Notes: generated by a model not told the origin, from the sequence alone. 64,000 nt of DNA from Rutidosis leptorrhynchoides (GCF_046630445.1 NC_092333.1:358455001-358519000); one strand, 5' to 3'. Shown: positions 50,541 to 63,547, numbered from the stretch's first letter. A program made the numbers and translations.

Positions 50541-51958
50541 ACTTGGTACTTAGACAACCATCTCCAATTTCACTTTACACTTCCACCATCCAGCTCACTC
50601 AACTACCAAGTTTCTAAGAAACTTAATCACAATATTATTAATTATTATTCACTTGAATTAGTTTAACTTTGAGTGTTTATATATAACATTCATATACATA
50701 TGCTTACATGAACCAACCCGTTACCATATTCTCCATCACACCCGTTTGACATCAACCATCAACCACCTAAACCCGCCACCACTCCATCGTGAGCAACATC
50801 ACCGGCTATCACCCCCACGTCACCTTGAACCACCACCATTTCACATCTTTTTCTCCATCGTCACCTCTCCATCTCTTCTTCAAATCGTGAGCCACCTTCA
50901 CCTCTCGCGAAACACCACAACCTTGAGATCATCAACCATTATGACCTTCGTTCATTATCACCCATCACCTTCATCATAAACAACCACTATCACCATCGCA
51001 TACCACCCTACTATCTTTGTTTTCATCATGAATACCTATAACCATCAACCTCTATCTATCACCATTCGACCACCATCACCATTTCTCTCTCTCTCTCCTG
51101 ATTCCATTTGAAAACAGTCGTAAAGAACAACCATCATCACCTTAGTTGGAACAACCACCACCATCAACACCATATCATCACCCTCACCACCATATACACC
51201 ATTTTTCTTTTCCTTTTTCTTGATTCATAAGTGAACAACCTAAACGACCTTTTTCTTGATTCGATCACCACCATCTCTTATTTCTTAATCGTAAACAAAC
51301 CACCATTATCTTATTTTTTTTTTCTTCTTTTCTTTCCTTCGATTTATGTTTCCTGTCCAGAATTTTCACCAACGAACTGCAACCACTATTGTTGCTGTAA
51401 GTGTATCTGTTTCTGTTCAACCGGAACACCCAAAACCACCATTGCCATCTCCAAACCAAAACCCAACAAAAACACACGCTACCTATTTATTTTTCCTGTT
51501 GCCAAACGAAACCAAGTGAGCATTATGTTACTGCTACTACGCTGATTTTCCTGTTCCTGTTGAATATCATGATCAAGATGATGGTGATGTCATGATGATG
51601 GTGAGTGACGTTGATAATGAATTATATTGTACGAACTTGTTTCTGTTTCTAATCAACCAATGATGATGGCGATGTTATGTAAGTGACGATGATGAGATGA
51701 ATTGATTATGATGATGATACTATTAAAAAGATGATACTTCGATGGTGAAGTTTTGAGCAAATAAACCGAAACCCTTTTTATTTTTATTTTTTTCCCGAAT
51801 TCTGCTGTTCTTGGGTTACAGTTCATAAACCGAACAAGCCATTTGCAAGATTATTATTTGGGCCGAAATCCACTTTTGTTGTTGGGCCATGAAGTAAGAT
51901 TAGATGATAGGATATATGTTTTATTCTGTGAATGAAAACAGAAAGAAACCGATGGAGA

Positions 51959-52019
51959 AATGGACTGGGGTGTTTATGTTAATCGAGAGGTCACGGGTTC
52001 GAGACTAGGTAGAGGCATT
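51959..52019 (+). other. tRNA-like module in the 5' LTR of C
   Basis: AATCGAGAGGTCACGGGTTC followed by GAGACTAGG keeps a near-perfect box B. The box A side (ATGGACTGGGGTGTTTATG) is more altered than in A and E. It sits at the same relative place, just before TTATTATTTTTTAAG and the GGTTCGTGAATCC core. Confidence 0.5.
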
Positions 52020-53114
52020 ATTATTTTTTAAGCCTAATGAGGTTCGTGAATCCGAGGCTAACCCTGCATTGTTCAGTTTCGTCGTACGAATATTTTTACT
52101 ACAAAATATTGGATTGTGAGTTCATTTGCTCCCTTTTACTCTTTACATTTTTGGGACTGAGAATACATGCGCTGTTTTTATAACTGTTTCCTAAATGCTT
52201 TTGAGATATATTTTTGAACTGAGAATACATGAGCTGCTTTTATAAATGATTGATGAAATAGACACAAATATTCAAAACTACATTCTATGATAGAATTATT
52301 TGGATTCAGAGGTTCGATTTAGTAGTTAACGGAGAGATGATTTTGCATTGCGTACGCATTAGCTCCCATTTTAACTACCATCGGTGGGATGATTTTGCAT
52401 TGCACGTACGCACTAGCCCCCGATGTATTGTATTGTATTATAGTCTACTTTGTAGTTGGTAACGGAGGGATGATTTTGCATTGCGTACGCATTAGCCCCC
52501 GTTTCAGCTACCCTCGGAGGGATGATTTTGCATTGCGTACGCATTAGCCCCGTTGTAAGAATTATATTGTATTAACTACCTCGGTGAGATGATTTTGTCA
52601 TTGCACTACGCATTAGCTACCGTTGGTGAGTTGTTTGAAAGGTTCCGGTGTTCTTCATATGAATGATTTTCCAGCAGTGAGCAGACCTGCACAGATTGTT
52701 TTCTAAATATGAGTATCTTGTGGTCTATTATATTATTGAAACATGATTATTTATGATAAACTAATGAACTCACCAACCTTTTAGTTGACACTTGAAAGCA
52801 TGTTTATTCTCAGGTATGAAAGAAATCTTCCGCTGTGCATTTGCTCATTTTAAAGATATTACTTGGAGTCATTCATGACATATTTCAAAAGACGTTGCAT
52901 TCGAGTCATTGAGTTCATCAAGATTATTATTAAGTCAATTATAGTTGGATATATTATGAAATGGTATGCATGCCGTCAACTTTCGATGTAAAGAAAATTT
53001 GTCTTTTGAAAACGAATGCAATGTTTGTAAAACGTATCATATAGAGGTCAAGTACCTCGCGATGTAACCAAATGTAATGTATTCGTCCAGATGAATTAGG
53101 ACGGGTCATTAAAG

Positions 53115-53132
53115 TTGGTATCAGAGCTGTGG
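53115..53132 (+). promoter_or_regulatory. primer-binding site of element C
   Basis: TTGGTATCAGAGCTGTGG starts two bases after the LTR, a full match to the initiator tRNA-Met type. Confidence 0.85.
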
Positions 53133-53521
53133 TCTTAGCGAACCAGGTCTTGCATTAGTGTGTCTAACTGATAGTTGTTTAGATGTATTAGTGAGTCTGG
53201 ACTTCGACCGTGTCTGCATGTCAAAAGTTTTGCTTATCGTTTCTAGTCGGAAATCATCTACTTATCATCCTTAGGAAATTACCTGCTCATTATTCTTAGT
53301 CTAGACACGTCTTACTGCCTTTATTTCATAGACAGTGTATAGATAAATTCATATCTTAGCGTATCTGTTATTGTTACCTTTGCCTGACAACTTCCGTAGA
53401 TTCCTCCGTAACTTATGGGGTTTTAGTATTATATATGCATATGTAAATTATGTATTGCAGGGTGCTAATCTACATCCTATAATCTATTTCTTATCGAAAA
53501 TCCTTCATCTGATCGTACGAG

Positions 53522-53984
53522 ATGAATCCCTCAACCAGTTCGAGTCCTTCAGATTTCGATAGTTATTCCGACAGTTATTCCGACAGGGATGTTCACATAA
53601 GCTCCGGAAGCAGTGTGACCGGAATGGATCAACCAATTAGCCATCATTTATTCTGGATGAATTGGAGATGGGTTCGTAGGCTACTTAATCAATGGAGGCG
53701 AGAAGAAAGCGATCCTTTCCACCAACCAACTTCACCTCTTGGTGATGAATCTGAAGCACTTACCGACACTCATTTTCCGAATATCTCACCACGATTATAT
53801 TCTATCTAAAATTTTAAACCTTATTCATCCGCTCGTCCGAACCGACAATCATTCCGAAATAATAGAAGAAGTCAACGAATTTCGCGCTCGAGTAGTGACT
53901 TTGGAGAATATGATGTAAAATTTACCAGCTTCAGCAACATCCGCATCCCACACCTCAACATCTCATTCTGTACCTCGAGTATAA
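53522..53984 (+). pseudogene. element-specific Ser-rich ORF of element C, broken
   Basis: ATG at 53522 opens 95 codons: MNPSTSSSPSDFDSYSDSYS, then NWRWVRRLLNQWRREESDPF and FHQPTSPLGDESEALTD. A deletion of about 30 bases relative to element A moves it out of frame and it stops at 53807-53809. A later frame recovers EVNEFRARVVTLENM near 53868-53912. The same ORF in A is broken at a different place. It occupies the gag position; the function is unknown. Confidence 0.6.
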
Positions 53985-55135
53985 TCATCGTTCTACACGA
54001 CGTTCTACATCATTTATCTTCATTCGACATGGCGATTATGTAATCTCTGATGTTTTTAGAGATTATATATTCTAGTTCTAACGGTAAATCAAATGAGATT
54101 AATATCATATTGACTCATTAAATCCATGATTACATCTGAAGAAAATATATATGTAAGTATATTTTCATAAAGATTGTAAAAAAAAAAAATCTTTCGTATA
54201 AACTGTTAATGGTGAAAATATTTTAACGGGTAGATAATACCCGAGGAATATTTAGATTTCACATTAATAAGTTACAATGTACATTCTTCTAATTTAATTC
54301 AACAGTCATTTACTATCCTACTTACATCCACCTATATACAAATCCGTTCACCACCGAATAACCATTTTCATGCAATTTCATATTTGGATTATGACTTGTC
54401 AGAATCCAACAAGTGGCATAATGAAGAAAACATTAGACAAAAAAATAAAATTTGTTAGAAACAAACAAATTAACTATGAGAAATTTTGTTAAGAATCCAC
54501 GCTAACTGTTCCTAGCTAACTGATTACATTTTATTTATCGTAATTTAATTATCGCAATTTATATTTTCGCAATTTTATTTATCGTTATTTAATTTCTGTT
54601 ATTTATTTTATGCACTTTAAATATCGGGACACGTATACAAGGTTTTGACATATCATATCGACGCATTTATATATATTATTTGGAATAACCATAGATACTC
54701 TATATGCAGTAATGCTTGAGTTAGCTATACAGGGTTGAGGTTGATTCTACAATAATATATATACTTTGAGTTGTGATCGAGTCTGAGACATGTACACGGG
54801 TCACGATACGTATTAATTAATTCGAATATTATAAACTACATATGAATTATTGAATTAGTAACTGTGGACTGCTAACTGTGGACTACCAATATTGGACAAT
54901 TAAAATGAATTAAAATATTGATTATAACATATGAAACTAAACAATTCTTTAAGTTGCCACTTGATTTCCTCTTAAACCTCATTTGTATCTCGACGATTAC
55001 AATCTACGTTCAAACCCTTCATGATTCTTGAAAACACCTCAATCGAGAGGATGGACCAACCGCACTTCATCTACGGAAGAAAAGATTTATTCATATAGTT
55101 ATACACCTGAAAACTCTCGGAAACTGAGTAAACGT
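53985..55135 (+). other. internal non-coding region of element C
   Basis: Collinear with 12644-13554 and then 20621-20870 of element A, with many small differences. 54605-54800 matches part of the LTR of D (61350-61520). No coding sequence is recognised. Confidence 0.7.
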
Positions 55136-55405
55136 TTAACACATAGCCGTGCTAAGTCCTTTAGCGTTACTATTACCGAAAATAACTTTGCAACTCCTGT
55201 TTAGATAGCCAGTTTTGTCACAGCTCCAACAAGTCAATTTCAATTTTTCGTTCGAATCAACCTTATTATAACTTTGATATATACGTTTGCCATTGTTATT
55301 GTTACCGGGAAACCTTGTATATTCTGCAATATTACCAACAGACGTATCAGCAACCTCGTTGCTCCTTGACTTAAGTCTCTCTGAAGAACCATTATATCTA
55401 TTCAT
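55136..55405 (-). pseudogene. antisense gag-like fragment with altered CCHC knuckle
   Basis: An 89-codon open frame on the minus strand of element C reads MNRYNGSSERLKSRSNEVAD, then NEKLKLTCWSCDKTGYLNRS followed by CKV. The spacing C-x2-C-x4-Y-x4-C is a retroelement zinc knuckle in which the usual His is Tyr. It is preceded by an Asn/Lys-rich linker, as in gag nucleocapsid regions. It lies opposite to the element's own direction. The homologous place in A (20880-21010, minus) is frameshifted. It could be a captured piece of another element's gag or an old antisense ORF. Confidence 0.55.
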
Positions 55406-56581
55406 TAAAACCTTATCATATACTCATCCACATCTTAAAACGAGAATTACCATACTAGTTACTGGGGAATTAGCCATCAGTATTTTGAATCTCGCAGCAT
55501 TTCTACATCAACAGTTATATGTATACATATAACATTTATCTCATAGAATTATGATCTTCCATTCTAAAAATCTGAAAAGCACCCAGTTACGAATCGAAAC
55601 TCCAACTTTTGAAAAAGCTGAATGAAGCAGCAGAAACTATAGATAACCGTAAACGACCTTAACCGTCGGAAATTTGATGATAAAGAATAGTATGTTGGCA
55701 AAGCTCAGAAAAGTTGAAACTGGAAAATGGATTGAGCAAATCATGAAGGATAATGTGGACAAATCACAAGGAGTAAACATGTAGTTAACGAATCCAGACG
55801 ATTCAGTACCTGACGAAACCCCAGTGAATATCTTGCTTCCTACTTATTTCAATTCTTTGCAGAAAAAGTTTCTGCATCACCCTTTAATTTCAGGTACTTT
55901 AGAAATTCTAAGATATCATCGTATCTTCCGTTATAAATATCTTCGATATTCCTGAGGATACCTTCAGAGATATTATTGTTCGAAATTATTTATCTCTTCG
56001 TGCTATCCATATTACATCATAAAAGAATCTGTTTTCGTTTGTATATTCTGTAACAATCGAGTTTAAATTATGAATGATTTCCTAGAGAAGTGTTGGGAAT
56101 TGAAGCATGAGTTAATATAATATAATGACGTCAGGCCAACGTGGTTATATTACAGTAAGTCATGCTAAATTTCTAGTGTAACGTGATGATGATTCACAGA
56201 CCTTATCCTCATCATGTGCCATGTTACACGACTCTTTCATTCTACTTAATTTCTAAGCATATCAAGGAAATATTTCCTTGATATTTCTGTTCTTCCGTAA
56301 TTCCAATAAATTTCTAATAAATCGTGCTATTATATTTTCTTTCTGATTAAAAGATTTTCTTTAAATTCCATGAATTTCGAAAATCAACCGTGACTACGTC
56401 AAAAGTTAAGACGAACCTTAATTTTATCATTTCGCTCTTTTGCGATATCTTCACTCGTACTCTTCACGTAATCGAATTGTTTTATCTATATTACCCAATA
56501 ATGATAAAACTCTATTCGTCATGAAAACATTCTTATTGTTAGCCATGACGACCTCACTCAAATTTCGGGACGAAATTTCTT
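55406..56581 (+). other. internal region of element C before the 3' LTR
   Basis: Collinear with 21100-22790 of A, with deletions. It includes the block 56100-56225 (TTAATATAATATAATGACGT and flanks) shared with A and B, and ends TTTCGGGACGAAATTTCTTT. No protein family is recognised in the plus-strand frames. Confidence 0.65.
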
Positions 56582-56595
56582 TAACGGGTAGGTAC
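56582..56595 (+). other. PPT-like stretch of element C
   Basis: TAACGGGTAGGTAC directly before the 3' LTR, nearly identical to the one in A. Confidence 0.5.
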
Positions 56596-59377
56596 TGTAG
56601 TGACCCGAAATTTTTTGACTATTTTTAAATCAAACTCTCGATACGTTTTAATATTTTTGACATGATAAGCAAAGTCTGTAATGTTGAGTCAAAAAATTTT
56701 AGAACTGTTTTCATGAAATTATTGACCTTCGACTGCTCTCGACGATTCACGAACAATTAATTGTAAATAGATATGTGTGTATGTATATATACATAATAAT
56801 TCAAAATATAATTTGAAGTAATATATGTTGTTGTTATTAAAAAATTAATAAAATAAAAATAGGATATTATAATAATTATTATTTAAAATATATCTATATA
56901 TATATAAATAAAGTATATTGAATATACATATTTGGTTTCGAATTCATTTAGTAAACGATGGTAGCACTCGTTTATCATTCGATGGTTATTTGAACGAGTT
57001 AAAATCAAACTTGTATTATTTTAAAATAAACGTTGATCCGAAACTGAGTTCTATGAATTATAGACTTATTAAAAAAATGTATTTAGGAACTATTTGGTAA
57101 GTTTTAAAACTTTTTATATTTTACCTGGGATCGGTAGTGGACAGTGAGTAAAATTTTGTTTAATAATTGATGATCGAATTTGATATCATAATGACCAAAA
57201 TAAATAAAGACATTTAATTTAAAAATATGGGATTTTTATGAACACTTTTATTCGCCACTGATTTAACAACGGGGTACGATTTAGCAGTCTGTGAAAACTG
57301 TTGGTAAAATGAAACAAATTAATCGATGGCTGTACAGTTAAATTCTGAATTATGTAAAGTGTTTTTGTTTCATTATCTTCCACTAACTTATTATATATAT
57401 ATATATATATAAATGATACTTGGTACTTAGACAACCATCTCCAATTTCACTTTACACTTCCACCATCCAGCTCACTCGACTACCAAGTTTCTAAGAAACT
57501 TAATCACAATATTATTAATTATTATTCACTTGAATTAGTTTAACTTTGAGTGTTTATATATAACATTCATATACATATGCTTACATGAACCAACCCGTTA
57601 CCATATTCTCAATCACACCCGTTTGACATCAACCATCAACCACCTAAACCCACCACCACTCCATCGTGAGCAACATCACCGGCTATCACCCCCACGCCAC
57701 CTTGAACCACCACCATTTCACATCTTTTTCTCCATCGTCACCTCTCCCTCTCTTCTTCAAATCGTGAGCCACCTTCACCTCTCACGAAACACCACCACCT
57801 TGAGATCATCAACCATCACGACCTTCGTTCATTATCACCCATCACCTTCATCATAAGCAACCACTATCACCATCGCATACCACCCTACTATCTCTGTTTT
57901 CATCATGAATACCTATAACCATCGACCTCCATCTATCACCATTCGACCACCATCACCATTTCTCTCTCTCTCCTGGTTCTGTTTGAAAATAGTCGCAAAG
58001 AACCACCATTATCACCTTAGTTGGAACAACCACCACCATCAACACCATATCATCACCCTCACCACCATATTCACCATTTTTCTTTTCCTTTTTCTTGATT
58101 CATAAGTGAACAACACAAACGACCTTTGTGTTTGTTTATACTTTTTCGATCACCACCATCTCCTATTTCTTAATCGTAAACAATCCACCATTATCTTTTT
58201 TTTTCTTCTTTTTTTTCCTTCGATTTCTGTTTCCTGTCCAGAATTTCCACCAACGAATTGCAACCACTACTGTTGCTGTAAGTGTATCTGTTTCTGTTCA
58301 ACCGGAACACCCAAAACCACCATTGTCATCTCCAAACCAAAACCCAACAAAAACACACGCTACCTATTTATTTTTCCTGTTGCCAAACGAAACCAAGTGA
58401 GCATTATGTTACTGCTACTACGCTGATTTTCCTGTTCTTGTTGAATATCATGATCAAGATTATAGTGGTGTCATGATGATGGTGAGTGACGTTGATAATG
58501 AATTATATTGTACGAACTTGTTTCTGTTTCTAATCAACCAACGATGATGGCGATGCTATGTAAGTGACGATGATGAGATGAGTTGATTATGATGATGATA
58601 CTGTTAAAAAGATGATACTTCGATGGTGAAGTTTTGAGCGAATAAACCGAAACCCTTTTTATTTTTATTTTTTTCCCGAATTCTGCTGTTCTTGGGTTGC
58701 AGTTCATAAACCGAACAAGCCATTTGCAAGATTATTATTTGGGCCGAAATCCACTTTTGTTGTTAGGCCATGAAGTAAGATTAGATGATAGGATATATGT
58801 TTTATTCTGTGAATGAAAACAGAAAGAAACCGATGGAGAAATGGACTGGGGTGTTTATGTTAATCGAGAGGTCACGGGTTCGAGACTAGGTAGAGGCATT
58901 ATTATTTTTTAAGCTTAATGAGGTTCGTGAATCCGAGGCCAACCCTGCATTGTTCGGTTTCGTCGTACAAATATTTTTACTACAAAATATTGGATTGTGA
59001 GTTCATTTGCTCTCTTTTACTCTTTACATTTTTAGGACTGAGAATACATGCGCTGTTTTTATAACTGTTTCCTAAATGCTTTTGAGATATATTTTTGAAC
59101 TGAGAATACATGAGCTGCTTTTATAAATGATTGACGAAATAGACACAAATATTCAAAACTACATTCTATGATAGAATTATTTGGATTCAGAGGTTCGATT
59201 TAGTAGTTAACGGAGAGATGATTTTGCATTGCGTACGCATTAGCTCCCGTTTTAACTACCATCGGTGGGATGATTTTGCATTGCACGTACGCACTAGCCC
59301 CCGATGTATTGTATTGTATTATAGTCGACTTTGTAGTTGGTAACGGAGGGATGATTTTGCATTGCGTACGCATTAGC
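56596..59377 (+). repeat. 3' LTR of element C, first 2782 bp
   Basis: Begins TGTAGTGACCCGAAATTT and follows the 5' LTR to GCGTACGCATTAGC, where the 5' copy continues CCCCGTTTCAGC. The break marks the insertion of D. A tRNA-like module matching 51959-52019 lies at 58841-58900. Confidence 0.9.
58841..58900 (+). other. tRNA-like module in the 3' LTR of C
   Basis: Same GAGAGGTCACGGGTTCGAGA box B segment as in the 5' LTR. Confidence 0.5.
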
Positions 59378-62300
59378 TGTAGTGACCCGAACTTTTCCAT
59401 GTTAATATATATTAATTGAGATTGATATTTACATGATTAAATGTTTCCAACATATTAAGCAATCAAACTTGTTAAGACTTGATTTATTGAAATAGGTTTC
59501 ATATAGACAATTGACTACCCAAGTTGACTGGTGATTCACGAATGTTAAAACTTGTAAAAACTATATGATGACATATATATGGTTATATATATAGTTAACA
59601 TGATATTATGATAAGTAAACATATCATTAAGTATATTAACAATGAACTACATATGTAAAAACAAGACTACTAACTTAATGATTTTGAAACGAGACATATA
59701 TGTAACGATTATCGTTGTAACGACATTTAATGTATATATATCATATTAAGAGATATTCGTACATCATAATATCATGATAATATAATAATTTAAAAATCTC
59801 TTTTGATATTATAAACATTGGGTTAACAACATTTAACAAGATCGTTAACCTAAAGGTTTCAAAACAACATTTACATGTAACGACTAACGATGACTTAACG
59901 ACTCAGTTAAAATGTATATACATGTAGTGTTTTAATATGTATTCATACACTTTTGAAAGACTTCAAGACACTTATCAAAATACTTCTACTTAACAAAAAT
60001 GCTTACAATTACATCCTCGTTCAGTTTCATCAACAATTCTACTCGTATGCACCCGTATTCGTACTCGTACAATACACAGCTTTTAGATGTATGTACTATT
60101 GGTATATACACTCCAATGATTAGCTCTTAGCAGCCCATGTGAGTCACCTAACACATGTAGGAACCATCATTTGGCAACTAGAATGAAATATCTCATAAAA
60201 TTACAAAAATATGAGTAATCATTCATGACTTATTTACATGAAAACAAAATTACATATCCTTTATATCTAATCCATACACCAACGACCAAAAACACCTACA
60301 AACACTTTCATTCTTCAATTTTCTTCATCTAATTGATCTCTCTCAAGTTCTATCTTCAAGTTCTAAGTGTTCTTCATAAATTCCAAAAGTTCTAGTTTCA
60401 TAAAATCAAGAATACTTTCAAGTTTGCTAGCTCACTTCCAATCTTGTAAGGTGATCATCCAACCTCAAGAAATCTTTGTTTCTTATAGTAGGTTATCATT
60501 CTAATACAAGGTAATAATCATATTCAAACTTTGGTTCAATTTCTATAACTATAACAATCTTATTTCAAGTGATGATCTTACTTGAACTTGTTTTCGTGTC
60601 ATGATTCTGCTTCAAGAACTTCGAGCCATCCAAGGATCCATTGAAGCTAGATCTATTTTTCTCCTTTCCAGTAGGTTTATCCAAGGAACTTAAGGTAGTA
60701 ATGATGTTCATAACATCATTCGATTCATACATATAAAGCTATCTTATTTGAAGGTTTAAACTTGTAATCACTAGAACATAGTTTAGTTAATTCTAAACTT
60801 GTTCGCAAACAAAAGTTAATCCTTCTAACTTGACTTTTAAAATCAACTAAACACATGTTCTATATCTGTATGATATGCTAACTTAATGATTTAAAACCTG
60901 GAAACACGAAAAACACCGTAAAACCGGATTTACGCCGTCGTAGTAACACCGCGGGCTGTTTTGGGCTGTTCTGAGAAAATGATTTTTATTATGAACATGA
61001 AACTATATCCAAAAATTATGGTTAAACTCAAAGTGGAAGTATGTTTTCTAAAATGGTCATCTAGACGTCGTTCTTTCGACTGAAATGACTACCTTTACAA
61101 AAACGACTTGTAACTTATTTTTCTGACTATAAACCTATAATTTTTTTGTTTAGATTCATAAAATAGAGTTCAATATGAAACCATAGCAATTTGATTCACT
61201 CAAAACGGATTTAAAATGAAGAAGTTATGGGTAAAACAAGATTGGATAATTTTTCTCATTTTAGCTACGTGAAAATTGGTAACAAATCTATTCCAACCAT
61301 AACTTAATCAACTTGTATTGTATATTATGTAATCTTGAGATACCATAGACACGTATACAATGTTTCGACTTATCATGTCGACACATCTATATATATTTCG
61401 GAACAACCATAGACACTCTATATGTGAATGTTGGAGTTAGCTATACAGGGTTGAGGTTGATTCCAAAATATATATAGTTTGAGTTGTGATCAATACTGAG
61501 ATACGTATACACTGGGTCGTGGATTGATTCAAGATAATATTTATCAATTTATTTCTGTACATCTAACTGTGGACAACTAGTTGTAGGTTACTAACGAGGA
61601 CAGCTGACTTAATAAACTTAAAACATCAAAATATATTAAAAGTGTTGTAAATATATTTTGAACATACTTTGATATATATGTATATATTGTTATAGGTTCG
61701 TGAATCAACCAGTGGCCAAGTCTTACTTCCCGACGAAGTAAAAATCTGTGAAAGTGAGTTATAGTCCCACTTTTAAAATCTAATATTTTTGGGATGAGAA
61801 TACATGCAGGTTTTATAAATGATTTACAAAGTAGACACAAGTACGTGAAACTACATTCTATGGTTGAATTATCGAAATCGAATATGCCCCTTTTTATTAA
61901 GTCTGGCAATCTAAGAATTAGGGAACAGACACCCTAATTGACGCGAATCCTAAAGATAGATCTATTGGGCCTAACAAACCCCATCCAAAGTACCGGATGC
62001 TTTAGTACTTCGAAATTTATATCATATCCGAAGGGTGTCCCGGAATGATGGGGATATTCTTATATATGCATCTTGTTAATGTCGGTTACCAGGTGTTCAC
62101 CATATGAATGATTTTTATCTCTATGTATGGGATGTGTATTGAAATATGAAACCTTGTGGTCTATTGTTACGATTTGATATATATAGGTTAAACCTATAAC
62201 TCACCAACATTTTTGTTGACGTTTAAAGCATGTTTATTCTCAGATGAATATTAAGAGCTTCCGCTGTTGCATACTAAAATAAGGACAAGATTTGGAGTCC

Positions 62301-62587
62301 ATGTTTGTATGATATTGTGTAAAAACTGCATTCAAGAAACTGATTTCGATGTAACATATTTGTATTGTAAACCATTATGTAATGGTCGTGTGTAAACAGG
62401 ATATTTTAGATTATCATTATTTGATAATCTACGTAAAGCTTTTTAAACCTTTATTTATGAAATAAAGGTTATGGTTTGTTTTAAAAATGAATGCAGTCTT
62501 TGAAAAATGTCTCATATAGAGGTCAAAACCTCGCAACGAAATCAATTAATATGGAACGTTTTTAATCAATAAGAACGTGACATTTCA
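59378..62587 (+). repeat. 5' LTR of element D
   Basis: 3210 bp, TGTAGTGACCCGAAC to GTGACATTTCA. It contains the shared core (GGTTCGTGAATC near 61695, GAGAATACATGC near 61795, GACGCGAATCCTAAAGATAG near 61940). It also contains, at about 61350-61520, sequence that in A and C lies inside the element. No tRNA-like module was found. The end is fixed by the following primer site. Confidence 0.85.
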
Positions 62588-62588
62588 G

Positions 62589-62606
62589 TTGGTATCCGAG
62601 CGTTGG
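62589..62606 (+). promoter_or_regulatory. primer-binding site of element D
   Basis: TTGGTATCCGAGCGTTGG, one mismatch to the TGGTATCAGAGC initiator tRNA-Met type. Confidence 0.8.
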
Positions 62607-62796
62607 TCTTAGAGAACCAGAAAATTTGCATTAGTGTGTCTTATCGAGTTTGTTAGGATGCATTAGTGATTCTGGACTTCGACCGTGTTTTCTTTAAAAA
62701 TGATTGCTTAACATTTTTGTTGGAAACTATATATTTTTAACATATGAATATTATGTGATATATTAATCTCTTAACGTGTTTGATATTATGTGATAG

Positions 62797-63411
62797 ATGT
62801 CTACCTCTAGAACAAGTCCCATTGACTCACCTAATAATAATGAAGAGTCAAATGTAAATTGGAATGATTCGTGGACTGATTCACAAGTTCCCGAAGAGGA
62901 ACCGGAAGAAGAGTCGGAACCGAAAGAAGAATCGGAACCGGAAGAAGAATCGGAACCGGAAGAAGAATCGGAACCGGTGGGGGAAATAATAAAACGGTTA
63001 AGTAAAAGAGAATCCTCAACCAACAGATCAAGGTTAATTATGGTCAATGGTGTTTCCGACAAGGAAGCAAAATATTGGGAGGATTACCAATTCTCCGATG
63101 AATCGGATTCCGACGAGAATTCCAATGATATTATAGAAATTACCCCAACTGAATTTAAAAAGGCAAAAGAAAATAATAAGGGAAAGGGCATAAAAATAGA
63201 GAAATCTAATTCCAACCCCGATGAACTTTATATGTATTGTCAACCCCCGAAGTCCTTAAGTTGTAACAATGACCCGGGAACCTCTAAACCACCAGGTTTT
63301 TCTAAACCAATGTGGACAACGATGGCTCGTATTAGGGGAACATCATATATCCCTAGAAACTTGGCAAAACGAACCAAAACCGAAGAAGAAGAAACGAGCG
63401 AGTCGGAATAA
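62797..63411 (+). CDS. intact 204-residue acidic ORF of element D
   Basis: ATG at 62797 is the first in this frame, about 190 bases after the primer site, and the frame is uninterrupted to TAA at 63409-63411. The protein starts MSTSRTSPIDSPNNNEES and has a Glu-rich tandem repeat (EEESEPEEESEPKEESEP type, about residues 33-62). A KEAKYWEDYQFSDESDSDEN segment, a Lys-rich stretch (KKAKENNKGKGIKIEKS) and a basic C-terminal part (ARIRGTSYIPRNLAKRTK) follow, ending in an acidic tail. No capsid, zinc knuckle, protease or enzymatic motif is seen. Position and the Ser/acid-rich start recall the shorter ORFs in A and C, but identity of family is inferred. It could be a divergent gag or an accessory protein. 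Confidence 0.75.
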   Translation: MSTSRTSPIDSPNNNEESNVNWNDSWTDSQVPEEEPEEESEPKEESEPEEESEPEEESEPVGEIIKRLSKRESSTNRSRLIMVNGVSDKEAKYWEDYQFSDESDSDENSNDIIEITPTEFKKAKENNKGKGIKIEKSNSNPDELYMYCQPPKSLSCNNDPGTSKPPGFSKPMWTTMARIRGTSYIPRNLAKRTKTEEEETSESE

Positions 63412-63547
63412 GATAGTTGTATTCGTGTGGTGTAATATATGTAATATAGTGTTCTTATGCTTTATGATATATGTAAAAATTGCTTGTATTAATAAGTATT
63501 TTTTTATGAATCTAACTCTTGTCTATTTTACAGTTTAAAAACACAAA

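Noticed and set aside
50746..50979. 77-codon His/Pro/Ser-rich frame repeated at 57623
   Set aside because: The two copies are alike because they lie in the two LTRs of C. There is no motif and the ORF lies in ACC/ATC-rich low-complexity sequence.
51231..51545. 104-codon frame with Cys/Pro-rich part, repeated at 58106
   Set aside because: Same reason: LTR sequence duplicated with the element. The start differs between copies and no family was recognised.
53522..53809. Ser-rich frame in C as an independent host gene
   Set aside because: It lies about 400 bp after the primer site of C and has a homologue at the same place in A, so it belongs to the element.
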